Under the pieces are notes generated by a model. The model was not told where the DNA came from, did no database searches, and was given only the letters and a program-made list of their open reading frames with translations. From Palleronia marisminoris (lineage in GTDB: Bacteria; Pseudomonadota; Alphaproteobacteria; Rhodobacterales; Rhodobacteraceae): a stretch of 64,000 bases of DNA. The stretch covers positions 124,001 through 188,000 of the forward strand of contig NZ_FWFV01000008.1 in NCBI RefSeq assembly GCF_900172315.1, given 5' to 3'. Position numbers and translations under genes: made by a program. This document shows positions 8,497 through 16,178 of this stretch, one piece after another (within the stretch, counting starts at the first letter, position 1; each line of letters starts with the position of its first letter).

Positions 8497-9354
8497 ATGT
8501 GCCGCGTCAGCTACGAATTCTTCCCGCCAAAATCCCTCGAGGCCTCGTTCCGCCTGAGGGACACGCTCAACGTGCTTGCCCCCACGGCGCCGGACTTCGT
8601 GTCGGTGACCTACGGGGCAGGGGGCACCACCCGCCAGCTCACCCATGAGGCGGTGACGACGATCGCCAAGACGACGGGCCTGCGCGTTGCGGCGCACCTG
8701 ACCTGCGTCGATGCCTCCAAGGCGCAGACGCTCGAGATCGCGGAAAGCTATGCCGAGGCCGGCATCACCGACATCGTCGCGCTGCGCGGCGACATGCCGG
8801 GCGGCGCCGCCTTCGTGCCCCATGGCGAGGGCTTCTGCTCGTCCATCGAACTGATCGAGGCGTTGGCCGAGACCGGCAAGTTCACCATCCGTGTCGGAGC
8901 CTACCCCGACCGCCACCCCGAGGCGCCCTCGGACCAGGCGGATGTGGACTTCCTCAAGCGCAAGATCGACGCGGGTGCGACCGAAGCGATCACGCAGTTC
9001 TTCTTCGAGGCCGAAACGTTCCTGCGCTTCCGCGACCGCTGCGCCGCCGCGGGGATCGACGCGCCGATCGTGCCCGGCATCCTGCCGATCGAGAACTGGA
9101 AGGGCGTGCGCAAATTCGCCACCGCCACCGGCACTGTCATCCCGGCCTGGCTGGACCAAGCCTTCGCAGTCGCGGCGCGCGACGACCACACGGACCTGCT
9201 CGCGACCGCCATCTGCACCGAGATCTGCTCGGATCTTCTGAGCGAAGGCGTCGACAAGCTGCACTTCTACACCCTGAACAAGCCGACCCTGACCCGCGAC
9301 GTGATCCACGCCCTTGGCCTCGCGCCGGAGCCCGGGCTCGAAAAGGTCGCCTGA
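8497..9354 (+). CDS. metF: 5,10-methylenetetrahydrofolate reductase
   Basis: Flavoprotein of 285 residues that reduces 5,10-methylene-THF to 5-methyl-THF, the methyl donor for methionine synthesis. It starts MCRVSYEFFPPKSLEASF; the FFPPK signature with catalytic Glu in YEFFPPK is diagnostic. VSVTYGAGGTTR, LRGDMPGG and GAYPDRHPEAPS are further MetF motifs. GAYPDRHP is the folate and FAD region. It is divergent from metR and so probably under its control. The methyl-THF made here would feed the corrinoid and homocysteine methyltransferase proteins encoded at 40.9-43.9 kb. An upstream in-frame extension exists but lacks the family N-terminus. Confidence 0.96.
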   Translation: MCRVSYEFFPPKSLEASFRLRDTLNVLAPTAPDFVSVTYGAGGTTRQLTHEAVTTIAKTTGLRVAAHLTCVDASKAQTLEIAESYAEAGITDIVALRGDMPGGAAFVPHGEGFCSSIELIEALAETGKFTIRVGAYPDRHPEAPSDQADVDFLKRKIDAGATEAITQFFFEAETFLRFRDRCAAAGIDAPIVPGILPIENWKGVRKFATATGTVIPAWLDQAFAVAARDDHTDLLATAICTEICSDLLSEGVDKLHFYTLNKPTLTRDVIHALGLAPEPGLEKVA

Positions 9355-9397
9355 CGGTCAGCGCATCGCGAGGCAACGATCGGGCCTCGCCTTCAGC

Positions 9398-9450
9398 TTC
9401 ATCCTGCCGGGAACGCTTTTTTGGGGTCTCCGCCCGACGGCATTCGGGCG
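9398..9450. repeat. Diverged copy of a dispersed intergenic stem-loop element
   Basis: TTCATCCTGCCGG (9398-9410) matches the leader of the elements at 30136 and 40884. It is followed by a T6 run and a different hairpin, CGCCCGA (9431-9437) with TCGGGCG (9444-9450). It lies in the gap between the convergent metF and GMC oxidoreductase genes and may serve as a terminator. The similarity to the other two copies is limited to the leader and the general shape. Confidence 0.45.
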
Positions 9451-9491
9451 GGTGCCTTCAGAAGAATCGTCGCTCCCGCGATGGCGCACCT

Positions 9492-11123
9492 CTACCGGCT
9501 CGCGAGGATCATGTCCGAGGCCTTCTCGGCAATCATCGTGACCGGCGCGTGGGTGTTTCCCGAAACGATGGTCGGCATGATGGAAGCATCCGCTACCCTG
9601 AGGCCCGTCAGACCATGGACGCGGAGATCCGGGGCCACGACTGCCATCCGGTCCTGTCCCATCCGCGCGGTGCCGACGGGATGGAATATCGTGGTGCCGA
9701 CCCGCCCCGCCGCTTCCACGAGTTCGGCGTCGCTTTCAAGCTGCGGTCCCGGCAGCACCTCGTCGGGCCGGTAGGTCCGCATCACATCCGCCTGCATGAG
9801 TCGGCGGGCGGTGCGCAGGCTTTCGACCGCGACGATGCGGTCGCCTTCGGTCGACAGGTAGCGCGGGCGGATCTCGGGCGCGCTTGCCAGATCGCCATCG
9901 CGCAGGTGCACGCTGCCCCGGCTTTCCGGGCGCAAGTTGCAGACCGAAACCGTCATGCCGGGATAGGTGTGCAGAGGCGAGCCGAAGCTGTCGAGCGACA
10001 GTGGCTGGACGTGGAACTCGATGTTCGCGCTCTCTTCGCGCTGGGACGAGCGGCAGAAGATCCCCAGCTGGCTCGGCGCCATCGACATCGGCCCAGAGCG
10101 GCGGACGAGATATTCGAGCGCGATCACGGCCTTGCCGAACGAGGTCGCAACGCGGTCGTTCAGCGTCCTGGCGCCTGTGATCCTCCACACGGTCCGAAGC
10201 TGCAGGTGATCCTGCAGGTTCTCCCCGACGCCCGGCAGCGAATGGTGCGTCTCGATCCCGTGCTTCGGCAGCAGATCGGGATTGCCGATGCCGGACAGTT
10301 CTAGGATCTGCGGCGTTCCGATGGCCCCTGCGGACAGCACCACCTCGCGCCCCGCCCGCGCATGGTTGGGCTTTCCACGCACAACGTAATCCACGCCCGT
10401 CACACGCGAGCCGTCGAGGACGAGTCGTTCGACCTGCGCACCGGTCTCGATCCGCAGGTTCGGCCGCTTGCGCACAGGGTCGAGGAAGGCTTTCCGTGCG
10501 TTCCACCGCAGCCCGCGCCGCTGTGTCACCGGAAAGTATCCGACGCCCTCGTTGTCGCCGTCGTTGAAATCGTCGGTGCGGGCGATGCCCATCTCTTCGG
10601 CGGCATCCGCCACGTGGTCGAGGATCGGCCAGCTCAGTCGCTGCTGCTCGACTCGCAACTCGCCGCCCTTGCCGTGGAAGGCGTCGGCCGCGCCCCAGTG
10701 ATGCTCGGACTTGCGGAAGTAGGGCAGGATGTCGTCCCAGCCCCAGCCGGCATTGCCCATCTGCCGCCATTGGTCGTAGTCTCGCGCCTGGCCGCGCATG
10801 TAGATCATGCCGTTGATCGACGAGCACCCGCCCAGCAGCTTGCCGCGAGGATAGTTCAGAGCCCGCCCGCCGAGCCCCTCTTCTGCCTCGGTCCGAAAGC
10901 ACCAGTCCATCGACGGATTGCCCATGGCATAGAGATAGCCCATCGGCACATGCACCCAGAAGCGGTTGTCGCTTCCGCCGGCCTCGAGCAACAGGACCCG
11001 GTTAGCGGGATCCGCGCTCAGCCGGTTCGCCAGCACGCACCCGGCCGAGCCTGCCCCGATGACGATGTAGTCGTAGACCCCGGTATCGGCGCGGTCCGTC
11101 ACCCTGCCGCTCTTCGTACGCAT
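9492..11123 (-). CDS. GMC-family FAD oxidoreductase (choline dehydrogenase-like)
   Basis: Flavoenzyme of 543 residues oxidising an alcohol to an aldehyde. The FAD-binding beta-alpha-beta motif is GAGSAGCVLANRL near residue 22, with VLLLEAGG at the end of the second strand. PROSITE-type GMC signatures are present as YPRGKLLGGCSSINGMIYMRG and VVLSAGAIGTPQIL (each read in part). The catalytic His is in IFHPVGTARMG, with the partner Asn/His in GNTHAPVTMIAEK. An AGGAG site precedes the ATG by 5 nt. It is the last gene of the GntR-linked leftward operon and directly overlaps the end of a decayed FAH gene. No choline or betaine genes are nearby, so the substrate is probably another hydroxylated compound. 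Confidence 0.85.
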   Translation of the reverse strand: MRTKSGRVTDRADTGVYDYIVIGAGSAGCVLANRLSADPANRVLLLEAGGSDNRFWVHVPMGYLYAMGNPSMDWCFRTEAEEGLGGRALNYPRGKLLGGCSSINGMIYMRGQARDYDQWRQMGNAGWGWDDILPYFRKSEHHWGAADAFHGKGGELRVEQQRLSWPILDHVADAAEEMGIARTDDFNDGDNEGVGYFPVTQRRGLRWNARKAFLDPVRKRPNLRIETGAQVERLVLDGSRVTGVDYVVRGKPNHARAGREVVLSAGAIGTPQILELSGIGNPDLLPKHGIETHHSLPGVGENLQDHLQLRTVWRITGARTLNDRVATSFGKAVIALEYLVRRSGPMSMAPSQLGIFCRSSQREESANIEFHVQPLSLDSFGSPLHTYPGMTVSVCNLRPESRGSVHLRDGDLASAPEIRPRYLSTEGDRIVAVESLRTARRLMQADVMRTYRPDEVLPGPQLESDAELVEAAGRVGTTIFHPVGTARMGQDRMAVVAPDLRVHGLTGLRVADASIMPTIVSGNTHAPVTMIAEKASDMILASR

Positions 11124-11296
11124 TTCTGCTCCTGAACTCCCAGCCTGTCGATTTCGAGGCCCATGACCTCACCTTCCCGAAGGAAGACCTGCGGCCGCAA
11201 CCCGGCCCGACGCCAGGGGGCGTCCCGTTGGTGACGACATCGCCGGGCTCGAGCGTCATGAAGGTGCTCAAGTAGCTCACAAGGTAGGGAAGCCCC
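11099..11296 (-). pseudogene. Remnant of a fumarylacetoacetate hydrolase (FAH) family gene
   Basis: Only the C-terminal part of the family is left. One frame reads LVSYLSTFMTLEPGDVVTNG then TPPGVG, the highly conserved FAH metal-site end. The frame then breaks, and the next frame continues with LRPQVFLREGEVMGLEIDRL, the usual FAH tail. Restoring one G in the run at 11201-11203 would join them. The N-terminal 150-200 residues expected of the family are absent. It sits between the TRAP receptor and the GMC gene, so a deletion plus a frameshift inside the operon is the simplest account. Homology is read from motifs only. Confidence 0.78.
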
Positions 11297-11425
11297 GCCC
11301 GAGGCAGGGGCCGTGTCCGCGAGGCCACCGCTTCGCGGGCCGTGTTGTCGCGTTGTGCCATTGCTCTCCGTCCGGGTGAGTGCGGTGAGCGTCGGGCGGA
11401 CTGCCAGGCTGCCCGCCCTGAAGGC

Positions 11426-12448
11426 TCAGTCGAGCATGCCTTGCTCTTGCAGGTAGGTCGTCAGGGTGTCGTATACCTTCTGGGCGTTTTCCGACTGACC
11501 GGCGACGTTCTCCCACTGTTCCATGGCGATGGTGCGGAACCGCGCGCGGTCCTCGCTGGACCAGTTGTGCACCGTGATGTCGGGGTTCGCCTTGGCCTCG
11601 GCGACGGCCTCGAGATCCTTGATCGACAGTTGCGCCACCATGTCCGTGGCGAGGTCGCGCACCGACACGGTCATGATCTCCTGCAGATCCTCGGGCAGCT
11701 TGTTCCACTCGTCGAGGTTCATGGAAACTTCGACCAGCGGCATCGAGTGGAAACCCGGGTAGACCGGGTGGTTTCCGGCCTCGTGCAATCCCGCCGCCTG
11801 GTTCGTCGAGAACACGGTGGAGTCGGCGGCGTCGATGACACCCTTGTCGAGCGCCGTGAACACCTCGGCATAGGGCAGGTTCACCGGAACGGCGCCCGCG
11901 GCGGCGAAGACCTGCTGGATCAGGCCTTCCGGCGCGCGCACCTTCAGGCCCTTCAGATCATCGACGCCCTCCAGCGGCTCTCTGGAGACGAAGCCTTCAA
12001 GACCGGTCGTCGTCGCCCCAACGAAACGCAGGTTGTAGGGCTCTTCGAGCTCCTGCATCAGTTCGTTTCCACCGCCGTAGCGCATGAAGCGGAACATCTC
12101 TTCCGGCGACGACCATGCGCCGATCGGGTTCGCGACCAGACCAAAGGCCGGGTCCTTGCCCGAGAAGTAGCTGACATCCGTGACGTGCCCGTCGAGGATT
12201 CCGGCCCCCACGGCGTCCTGGGTCTCGTTGTATTCAACCACGGCGCCCACCGGCAGAAGATCGATCTGGATGCGGCCGCCGCTCATCACGCCGACGCGGT
12301 TGGCCCACGCGTCCTGGATCTCGAAATTTGGATTTCCCGCAGGATCGACGGACTGGAACGTGAAGGAATGCTCCTGTGCGTGGACAGGCAGTCCCGTTGC
12401 GGCCGTCAGGACTCCGGCGGCAATCATCGTGCTGATCTTGTTAGCCAT
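11426..12448 (-). CDS. TRAP transporter solute-binding protein, DctP family
   Basis: Periplasmic receptor of 340 residues. The start MANKISTMIAAGVLTAATG is a Sec signal peptide ending VHAQ near residue 24, with GGAGGAG just upstream. DctP family features include the substrate-carboxylate region (GLKVRAPEGLIQQVF) and the hinge sequence GAVPVNLPYAEVFTALDKGVIDAAD; the Arg in LKVRAPE is the expected carboxylate contact. No DctQ or DctM membrane genes follow. The next downstream sequence is a broken FAH gene, so the receptor looks orphaned, unless it uses TRAP membrane subunits encoded elsewhere. It is the second gene of the GntR-linked operon. Confidence 0.88.
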   Translation of the reverse strand: MANKISTMIAAGVLTAATGLPVHAQEHSFTFQSVDPAGNPNFEIQDAWANRVGVMSGGRIQIDLLPVGAVVEYNETQDAVGAGILDGHVTDVSYFSGKDPAFGLVANPIGAWSSPEEMFRFMRYGGGNELMQELEEPYNLRFVGATTTGLEGFVSREPLEGVDDLKGLKVRAPEGLIQQVFAAAGAVPVNLPYAEVFTALDKGVIDAADSTVFSTNQAAGLHEAGNHPVYPGFHSMPLVEVSMNLDEWNKLPEDLQEIMTVSVRDLATDMVAQLSIKDLEAVAEAKANPDITVHNWSSEDRARFRTIAMEQWENVAGQSENAQKVYDTLTTYLQEQGMLD

Positions 12449-12567
12449 TTTTGCTCCTCCCATGGATACTCTGGCATGCATGGTCGATTGGAAGCGATGC
12501 CCGCCCGACCTCTCCCGCAACCCTCCTTCGCTGCGAGAGCCTCCTCCCTCTTTTCCGGCAGCGACCG

Positions 12568-13605
12568 CTATTCGGCCGCCGCCATCGGTGTGCTCCCAGG
12601 ATTGTTGACGAGATTGCGAATCCGCCCCTCGGTCAGGCACAGCATTGCCGTCTCGACGGCGAGCCGCCGCGCGTCGGCGACGCTTTCGGGGCTCGACCAT
12701 GCCGCGTGCGGCGACAGCAGAAGGCGCTCGCCCGTCAACGGGTCGCCCCGCCCGGCATAGGCGATCGAGATCGGGTCGTCCTCGGCCGGCGGCTCGGTGG
12801 GCAGCACGTCCAGCCCGGCGCCCGCGATCACGTTCTTCCGCAACGCCTCGAGCAGGGCCGGCACGTCCACGATCGCCCCCCGCGCCGTGTTGACCAGGAT
12901 CGCTTCGGGCTTCATCCATCCCAGAGTTTCGGAATTGATCATGCCGCGCGTCTCGTCCGTCAAAGGACAATGCAGGCTGACGACGTCGCTGACCGCGAGC
13001 AGTTCGCGCAGGCTTTCGACCCGCCGAACGCCGACTGCGATCTCGGTCCCGCGCGAGACGTGCGGATCGTAGCAGACGACGTCGAGGCCGAACGCCTTCG
13101 CCCGCAGCGCCGTGGCGGTCCCGATACGCCCCAGCCCGACGATCCCCAGCGTCCGTCCCCGCAACCGGCCCATCAGCGGTGCGCGCGCGTGATCGAAACC
13201 GTCCTGGGGCGAGGCCATGAGTTCGCGGTGATACGAGGTGAGGCCCCGCTTGAAGTTGAGCATCATCGCGATGGCATGGTCCGCGACTTCGCTGGTGCCA
13301 TAGTCGGGCGTGTTGCACACCGGAATGCCTCTCGCGGCGGCCGCGTCGAGATCGATGTGATCGAACCCGACGCCTGCGCGAACGATGATCCGGCAGCGGT
13401 CCAGCCGTGCGATAACGTCCGAGTCGATGGGCATTTCGTGCCAGACCACCAGCGCATCGGCGCGGCTCCAGTCGTCCGCGGGAATCACTTCGGGCTGCCG
13501 CTCGCGGTGGATGATCCAGTCGGCACCGGGACCCGCCGTCTCGCGCTCGATCGCGGCGTCGTCCGGATATTGCGCGTCTGGGGTCAACAAGTGAAACCGG
13601 AACAT
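12568..13605 (-). CDS. D-isomer-specific 2-hydroxyacid dehydrogenase
   Basis: NAD-dependent dehydrogenase of 345 residues. The start MFRFHLLTPDAQ was preferred because GGAGGG lies 11 nt upstream; the longer version would need a TTG. The catalytic-domain motif IIVRAGVGFDHID, the NAD-binding GIVGLGRIG (154-162), VNTARGAIVD (catalytic Arg) and LLSPHAAW (catalytic His) are present. NAD domain residues after the glycine motif include CYDPH, so NAD rather than NADP is likely. It is the first gene of the leftward operon whose promoter region carries palindromes. The physiological hydroxyacid is unknown, but the TRAP receptor beside it suggests an organic acid. Confidence 0.86.
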   Translation of the reverse strand: MFRFHLLTPDAQYPDDAAIERETAGPGADWIIHRERQPEVIPADDWSRADALVVWHEMPIDSDVIARLDRCRIIVRAGVGFDHIDLDAAAARGIPVCNTPDYGTSEVADHAIAMMLNFKRGLTSYHRELMASPQDGFDHARAPLMGRLRGRTLGIVGLGRIGTATALRAKAFGLDVVCYDPHVSRGTEIAVGVRRVESLRELLAVSDVVSLHCPLTDETRGMINSETLGWMKPEAILVNTARGAIVDVPALLEALRKNVIAGAGLDVLPTEPPAEDDPISIAYAGRGDPLTGERLLLSPHAAWSSPESVADARRLAVETAMLCLTEGRIRNLVNNPGSTPMAAAE

Positions 13606-13636
13606 ATGATCTGCATCCCTCCGCAAAAATTACATA

Positions 13637-13680
13637 CTAGAATTCTAGCACATGCAAAACTTGTCAAGTCCATTAAATGG
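13637..13680. promoter_or_regulatory. Triple-palindrome control region of the catabolic operon and its GntR gene
   Basis: Three dyads lie within 44 nt: a perfect 12-mer CTAGAATTCTAG (13637-13648), ACTTG-T-CAAGT (13659-13669) and CCATT-A-AATGG (13670-13680). On the minus strand the second contains a perfect -35 TTGACA, and the first overlaps the expected -10 zone, so a repressor bound at the first would block the operon. The stretch is much more AT-rich than its surroundings. It lies between the dehydrogenase and the divergent GntR regulator, which makes that regulator the obvious ligand. This is inference from position and symmetry. Confidence 0.65.
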
Positions 13681-13779
13681 ACCCGGTCGCCGGGTGACGT
13701 TACATCGGCCACGACCCTACGAGCGCATCATGTCCCGGATGTCGGTGGCGCCCCATGCTCGAGAGCCGGAGAAACTGAA

Positions 13780-14478
13780 GTGTCGCTGAGCAGAGAAGCG
13801 TTCATCCGTATCCAGGAAGCCATCGTCTCGGGTGCGCTGGACTTTGGCGAGCGCCTCTCGGAGATGCAGATCGCCGAAGCCTTGGGGATGAGCAAGGCGC
13901 CCGTCAGGACGGCCTTCTTCAAGTTGCGGGACATCCGCCTCGTCACCATCGTGCCCCAGGCAGGGACCTACGTCTTCTCGCCCACCCGCGAGGATGTGCT
14001 CGAGATGAGCACCTTTCGCGCCGTGCTCGAAACAGCGGGAATGCGACTCGCGATGCAGGATTCCGGTCAAGCCGTCGTGGACGCGCTCGAGGAAACCATC
14101 GACCGGATGGACAAGGCGATGACCGGCGGCAACTGGAATCAGTACGAAGCTGCCGACATGGACTTCCACCACGTGTTCGTCGGTGCGTCCGGCAACAGCT
14201 TTCTGCCGCAGGCCTACGATCTGACGGCATCCGCCATCAAGGCCCTGCGCGTGCGCCTGCAGGAGGGCGAGGGCGACTACCGCGAACAGTCCTTCGGCGA
14301 GCACAAGCAGATCCTGGGCCACCTGAGGGCGCGCGATCTGGATCAAGCGGCCCGCGTGCTCGAGGACCACATCATGGTGATCAACGACTCGCGGCTGCAA
14401 CTGCCTGCGAAGGGGGCGACCCGCTCCAAGGCGCGCACGCGCACGCTGGACGAGTACAAGCAGCTGTTCAGGGGGTGA
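13780..14478 (+). CDS. GntR-family transcriptional regulator with FCD ligand domain
   Basis: Regulator of 232 residues. The start is taken as GTG at 13780, which has GGAGA 8 nt upstream. The winged HTH occupies about residues 3-70 (IQEAIVSGALDFGERLSE, then IAEALGMSKAPVRTAFFKL), and the all-helical FCD domain follows (about 80-210). FCD metal or acid-ligand residues appear as D and H in MDFHHVFVGASGN, and H in EHKQILGHLRARD and LEDHI. Longer upstream frames lack a ribosome site and would cover the palindromic region. It is divergent from the dehydrogenase/TRAP receptor/GMC operon and probably represses it until its organic-acid ligand is present. Confidence 0.87.
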   Translation: MSLSREAFIRIQEAIVSGALDFGERLSEMQIAEALGMSKAPVRTAFFKLRDIRLVTIVPQAGTYVFSPTREDVLEMSTFRAVLETAGMRLAMQDSGQAVVDALEETIDRMDKAMTGGNWNQYEAADMDFHHVFVGASGNSFLPQAYDLTASAIKALRVRLQEGEGDYREQSFGEHKQILGHLRARDLDQAARVLEDHIMVINDSRLQLPAKGATRSKARTRTLDEYKQLFRG

Positions 14479-14481
14479 ACC

Positions 14482-15498
14482 TCAGGCGAGCGGAGAGACC
14501 CTGGCCAAGCCCTCGACCTTCGCCTTCGCCGCCCCGCTGTCGACGCTCTCGGCCGCCATCGCGGCGCCCTCCGTCAGGGACTCCACGCGCCCCGCGACCA
14601 CCAGCCCGGCCGCCGCGTTCAGAAGAACCGCATCGCGGTAGGCGGAGGGCTCACCGGCGAGCAGGGCCCGGAACGCGCGGCCATTCGCCTCGGGCGTGCC
14701 GCCGACGATCTGCTCGAACGGGTGCTGCGGCAGGCCGGCATCCTCGGGTGCGACCTCGCACATCGTGACCTCTCCGTTCTCCAGCACCGCAACGGTGGAC
14801 GGCCCCGAGATTGCCAGCTCGTCCGTCCCGTCCGAGCCGTGGACGAGCCAGGCACGCTCGCTTCCCAGGCGGCCCAGGGTTTCGGCCATGGGTGCAAGGA
14901 TGCTCGCGGAATACGCCCCGCTCAGCTGGTACTTCACCCCGGCCGGGTTCGTCAGCGGCCCGAGGATGTTGAAGATCGTGCGGGTCCCGAGCTCGATCCG
15001 CGTGGGCATCACGGCCTTCATGGCCGGGTGGTGCATGGGGGCCATCATGAAGCCGATGCCGACCTCGGCCAGCGCACGCTCGACCACCTCGGGGCCGACC
15101 ATGACGTCGATCCCCTGCTGGGCGATCACGTCGGCCGCCCCGGACTTTGAGGACAGGTTGCGGTTCCCGTGCTTGGCCACCGGCACGCCGGCGCCGGCGA
15201 TCACGAAGGCCGCGGCGGTCGAGATGTTCAGCGTGCTCTTGCCGTCGCCGCCGGTGCCGACGATATCCATCGCCCCCTCGGGAGCGCGGACCTTTCGCGC
15301 CCGGGCGCGCATCGCGGCGGCGGCGGCCGCGAATTCCGAGACGGCCTCGCCGCGGACCCGCAGGGCCATCAGCAGCCCGCCGATCTGGCTGGGCGTGGCC
15401 TCGCCGGCGAAAATCAGGTCGAAGGCGGTCCGGGCCTCGTCTTCGGTCAGCGGCCGGTCGACCGCCGCTTCGATGAGCGGCTTCAGCGCATCGCTCAT
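14482..15498 (-). CDS. trpD: Anthranilate phosphoribosyltransferase
   Basis: Tryptophan-pathway enzyme of 338 residues that joins anthranilate to PRPP. Family motifs are complete: [15 protein letters not shown] (GTGGD at 81-85, PRPP binding), [15 protein letters not shown] and the anthranilate channel sequence [10 protein letters not shown]. The ATG overlaps the trpG stop by four bases. In many relatives trpC, and often moaC, follow directly. Here the gene ends four bases from a convergent GntR gene and trpC is not in the window, so the cluster seems cut at this point. Confidence 0.97.
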   Translation of the reverse strand: MSDALKPLIEAAVDRPLTEDEARTAFDLIFAGEATPSQIGGLLMALRVRGEAVSEFAAAAAAMRARARKVRAPEGAMDIVGTGGDGKSTLNISTAAAFVIAGAGVPVAKHGNRNLSSKSGAADVIAQQGIDVMVGPEVVERALAEVGIGFMMAPMHHPAMKAVMPTRIELGTRTIFNILGPLTNPAGVKYQLSGAYSASILAPMAETLGRLGSERAWLVHGSDGTDELAISGPSTVAVLENGEVTMCEVAPEDAGLPQHPFEQIVGGTPEANGRAFRALLAGEPSAYRDAVLLNAAAGLVVAGRVESLTEGAAMAAESVDSGAAKAKVEGLARVSPLA

Positions 15499-16076
15499 GC
15501 CGGCACGAGCCCGGTTTCGAGGAAGGTCCGCAGAATCGCGTGGCCATGCTCGGACCGGATCGACTCGGGGTGGAACTGCACGCCGTGGATCGGCAGGGTC
15601 CGGTGCGCGAGGCCCATGATCGTCCCGTCCTCGAGCGCAGCCGTCACGGTCAGCTCGTCGGGCAGGCTATCCCGCTCGACCACCAGCGAGTGATACCTCG
15701 TCGCCGACAGGGGCGAGGGGAGGCCCGCGAACACGCTTTCACCCTCGTGATGCATGATCCCAGCCTTGCCATGGACGATTTCGCTGTGACGCACGACCTT
15801 GCCGCCGAAGGCCTGCCCGATGGCCTGATGCCCGAGGCAGACACCCAGTAGCGGCACGCCCGCTTCGGCGGCCGCCTGCACGAGCGGCAGGCAGATGCCG
15901 GCGCGGTCCGGATCGCAGGGGCCGGGTGACAGCAGGATATGGTCGGGCTTCAGCGCCATGGCCTCGGTGACGCTGAGCGCGTCGTTGCGGTGAACCTGGA
16001 CCTCGGCTCCCAGCTCGCCCACGTAGTGGACGAGGTTCCAGGTGAAGCTGTCGTAGTTGTCGATCAACAGAAGCAC
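15495..16076 (-). CDS. trpG: Anthranilate synthase component II (glutamine amidotransferase)
   Basis: Class I glutamine amidotransferase of 193 residues supplying ammonia to TrpE. The GTG start ([15 protein letters not shown]) is preceded by GGAGAACCAGC; upstream in-frame residues are proline/arginine-rich and unlike the family. The nucleophile Cys80 is in [17 protein letters not shown], and His/Glu of the triad are in [15 protein letters not shown] is the oxyanion-associated motif. It overlaps trpD by 4 nt. The divergent gene to its right encodes the YibQ-like deacetylase, a neighbour known from trp clusters of Rhodobacter relatives. Confidence 0.96.
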   Translation of the reverse strand: MLLLIDNYDSFTWNLVHYVGELGAEVQVHRNDALSVTEAMALKPDHILLSPGPCDPDRAGICLPLVQAAAEAGVPLLGVCLGHQAIGQAFGGKVVRHSEIVHGKAGIMHHEGESVFAGLPSPLSATRYHSLVVERDSLPDELTVTAALEDGTIMGLAHRTLPIHGVQFHPESIRSEHGHAILRTFLETGLVPA

Positions 16077-16178
16077 GCTGGTTCTCCTTGTCCAAGGGCG
16101 GGGCTGGCGGGCCCGGGGCCGAGAGGTATAGATGGGGAAAAGCGCAGGCAAGCGTCAAGCGGGCGAAAGGAATTCCGG

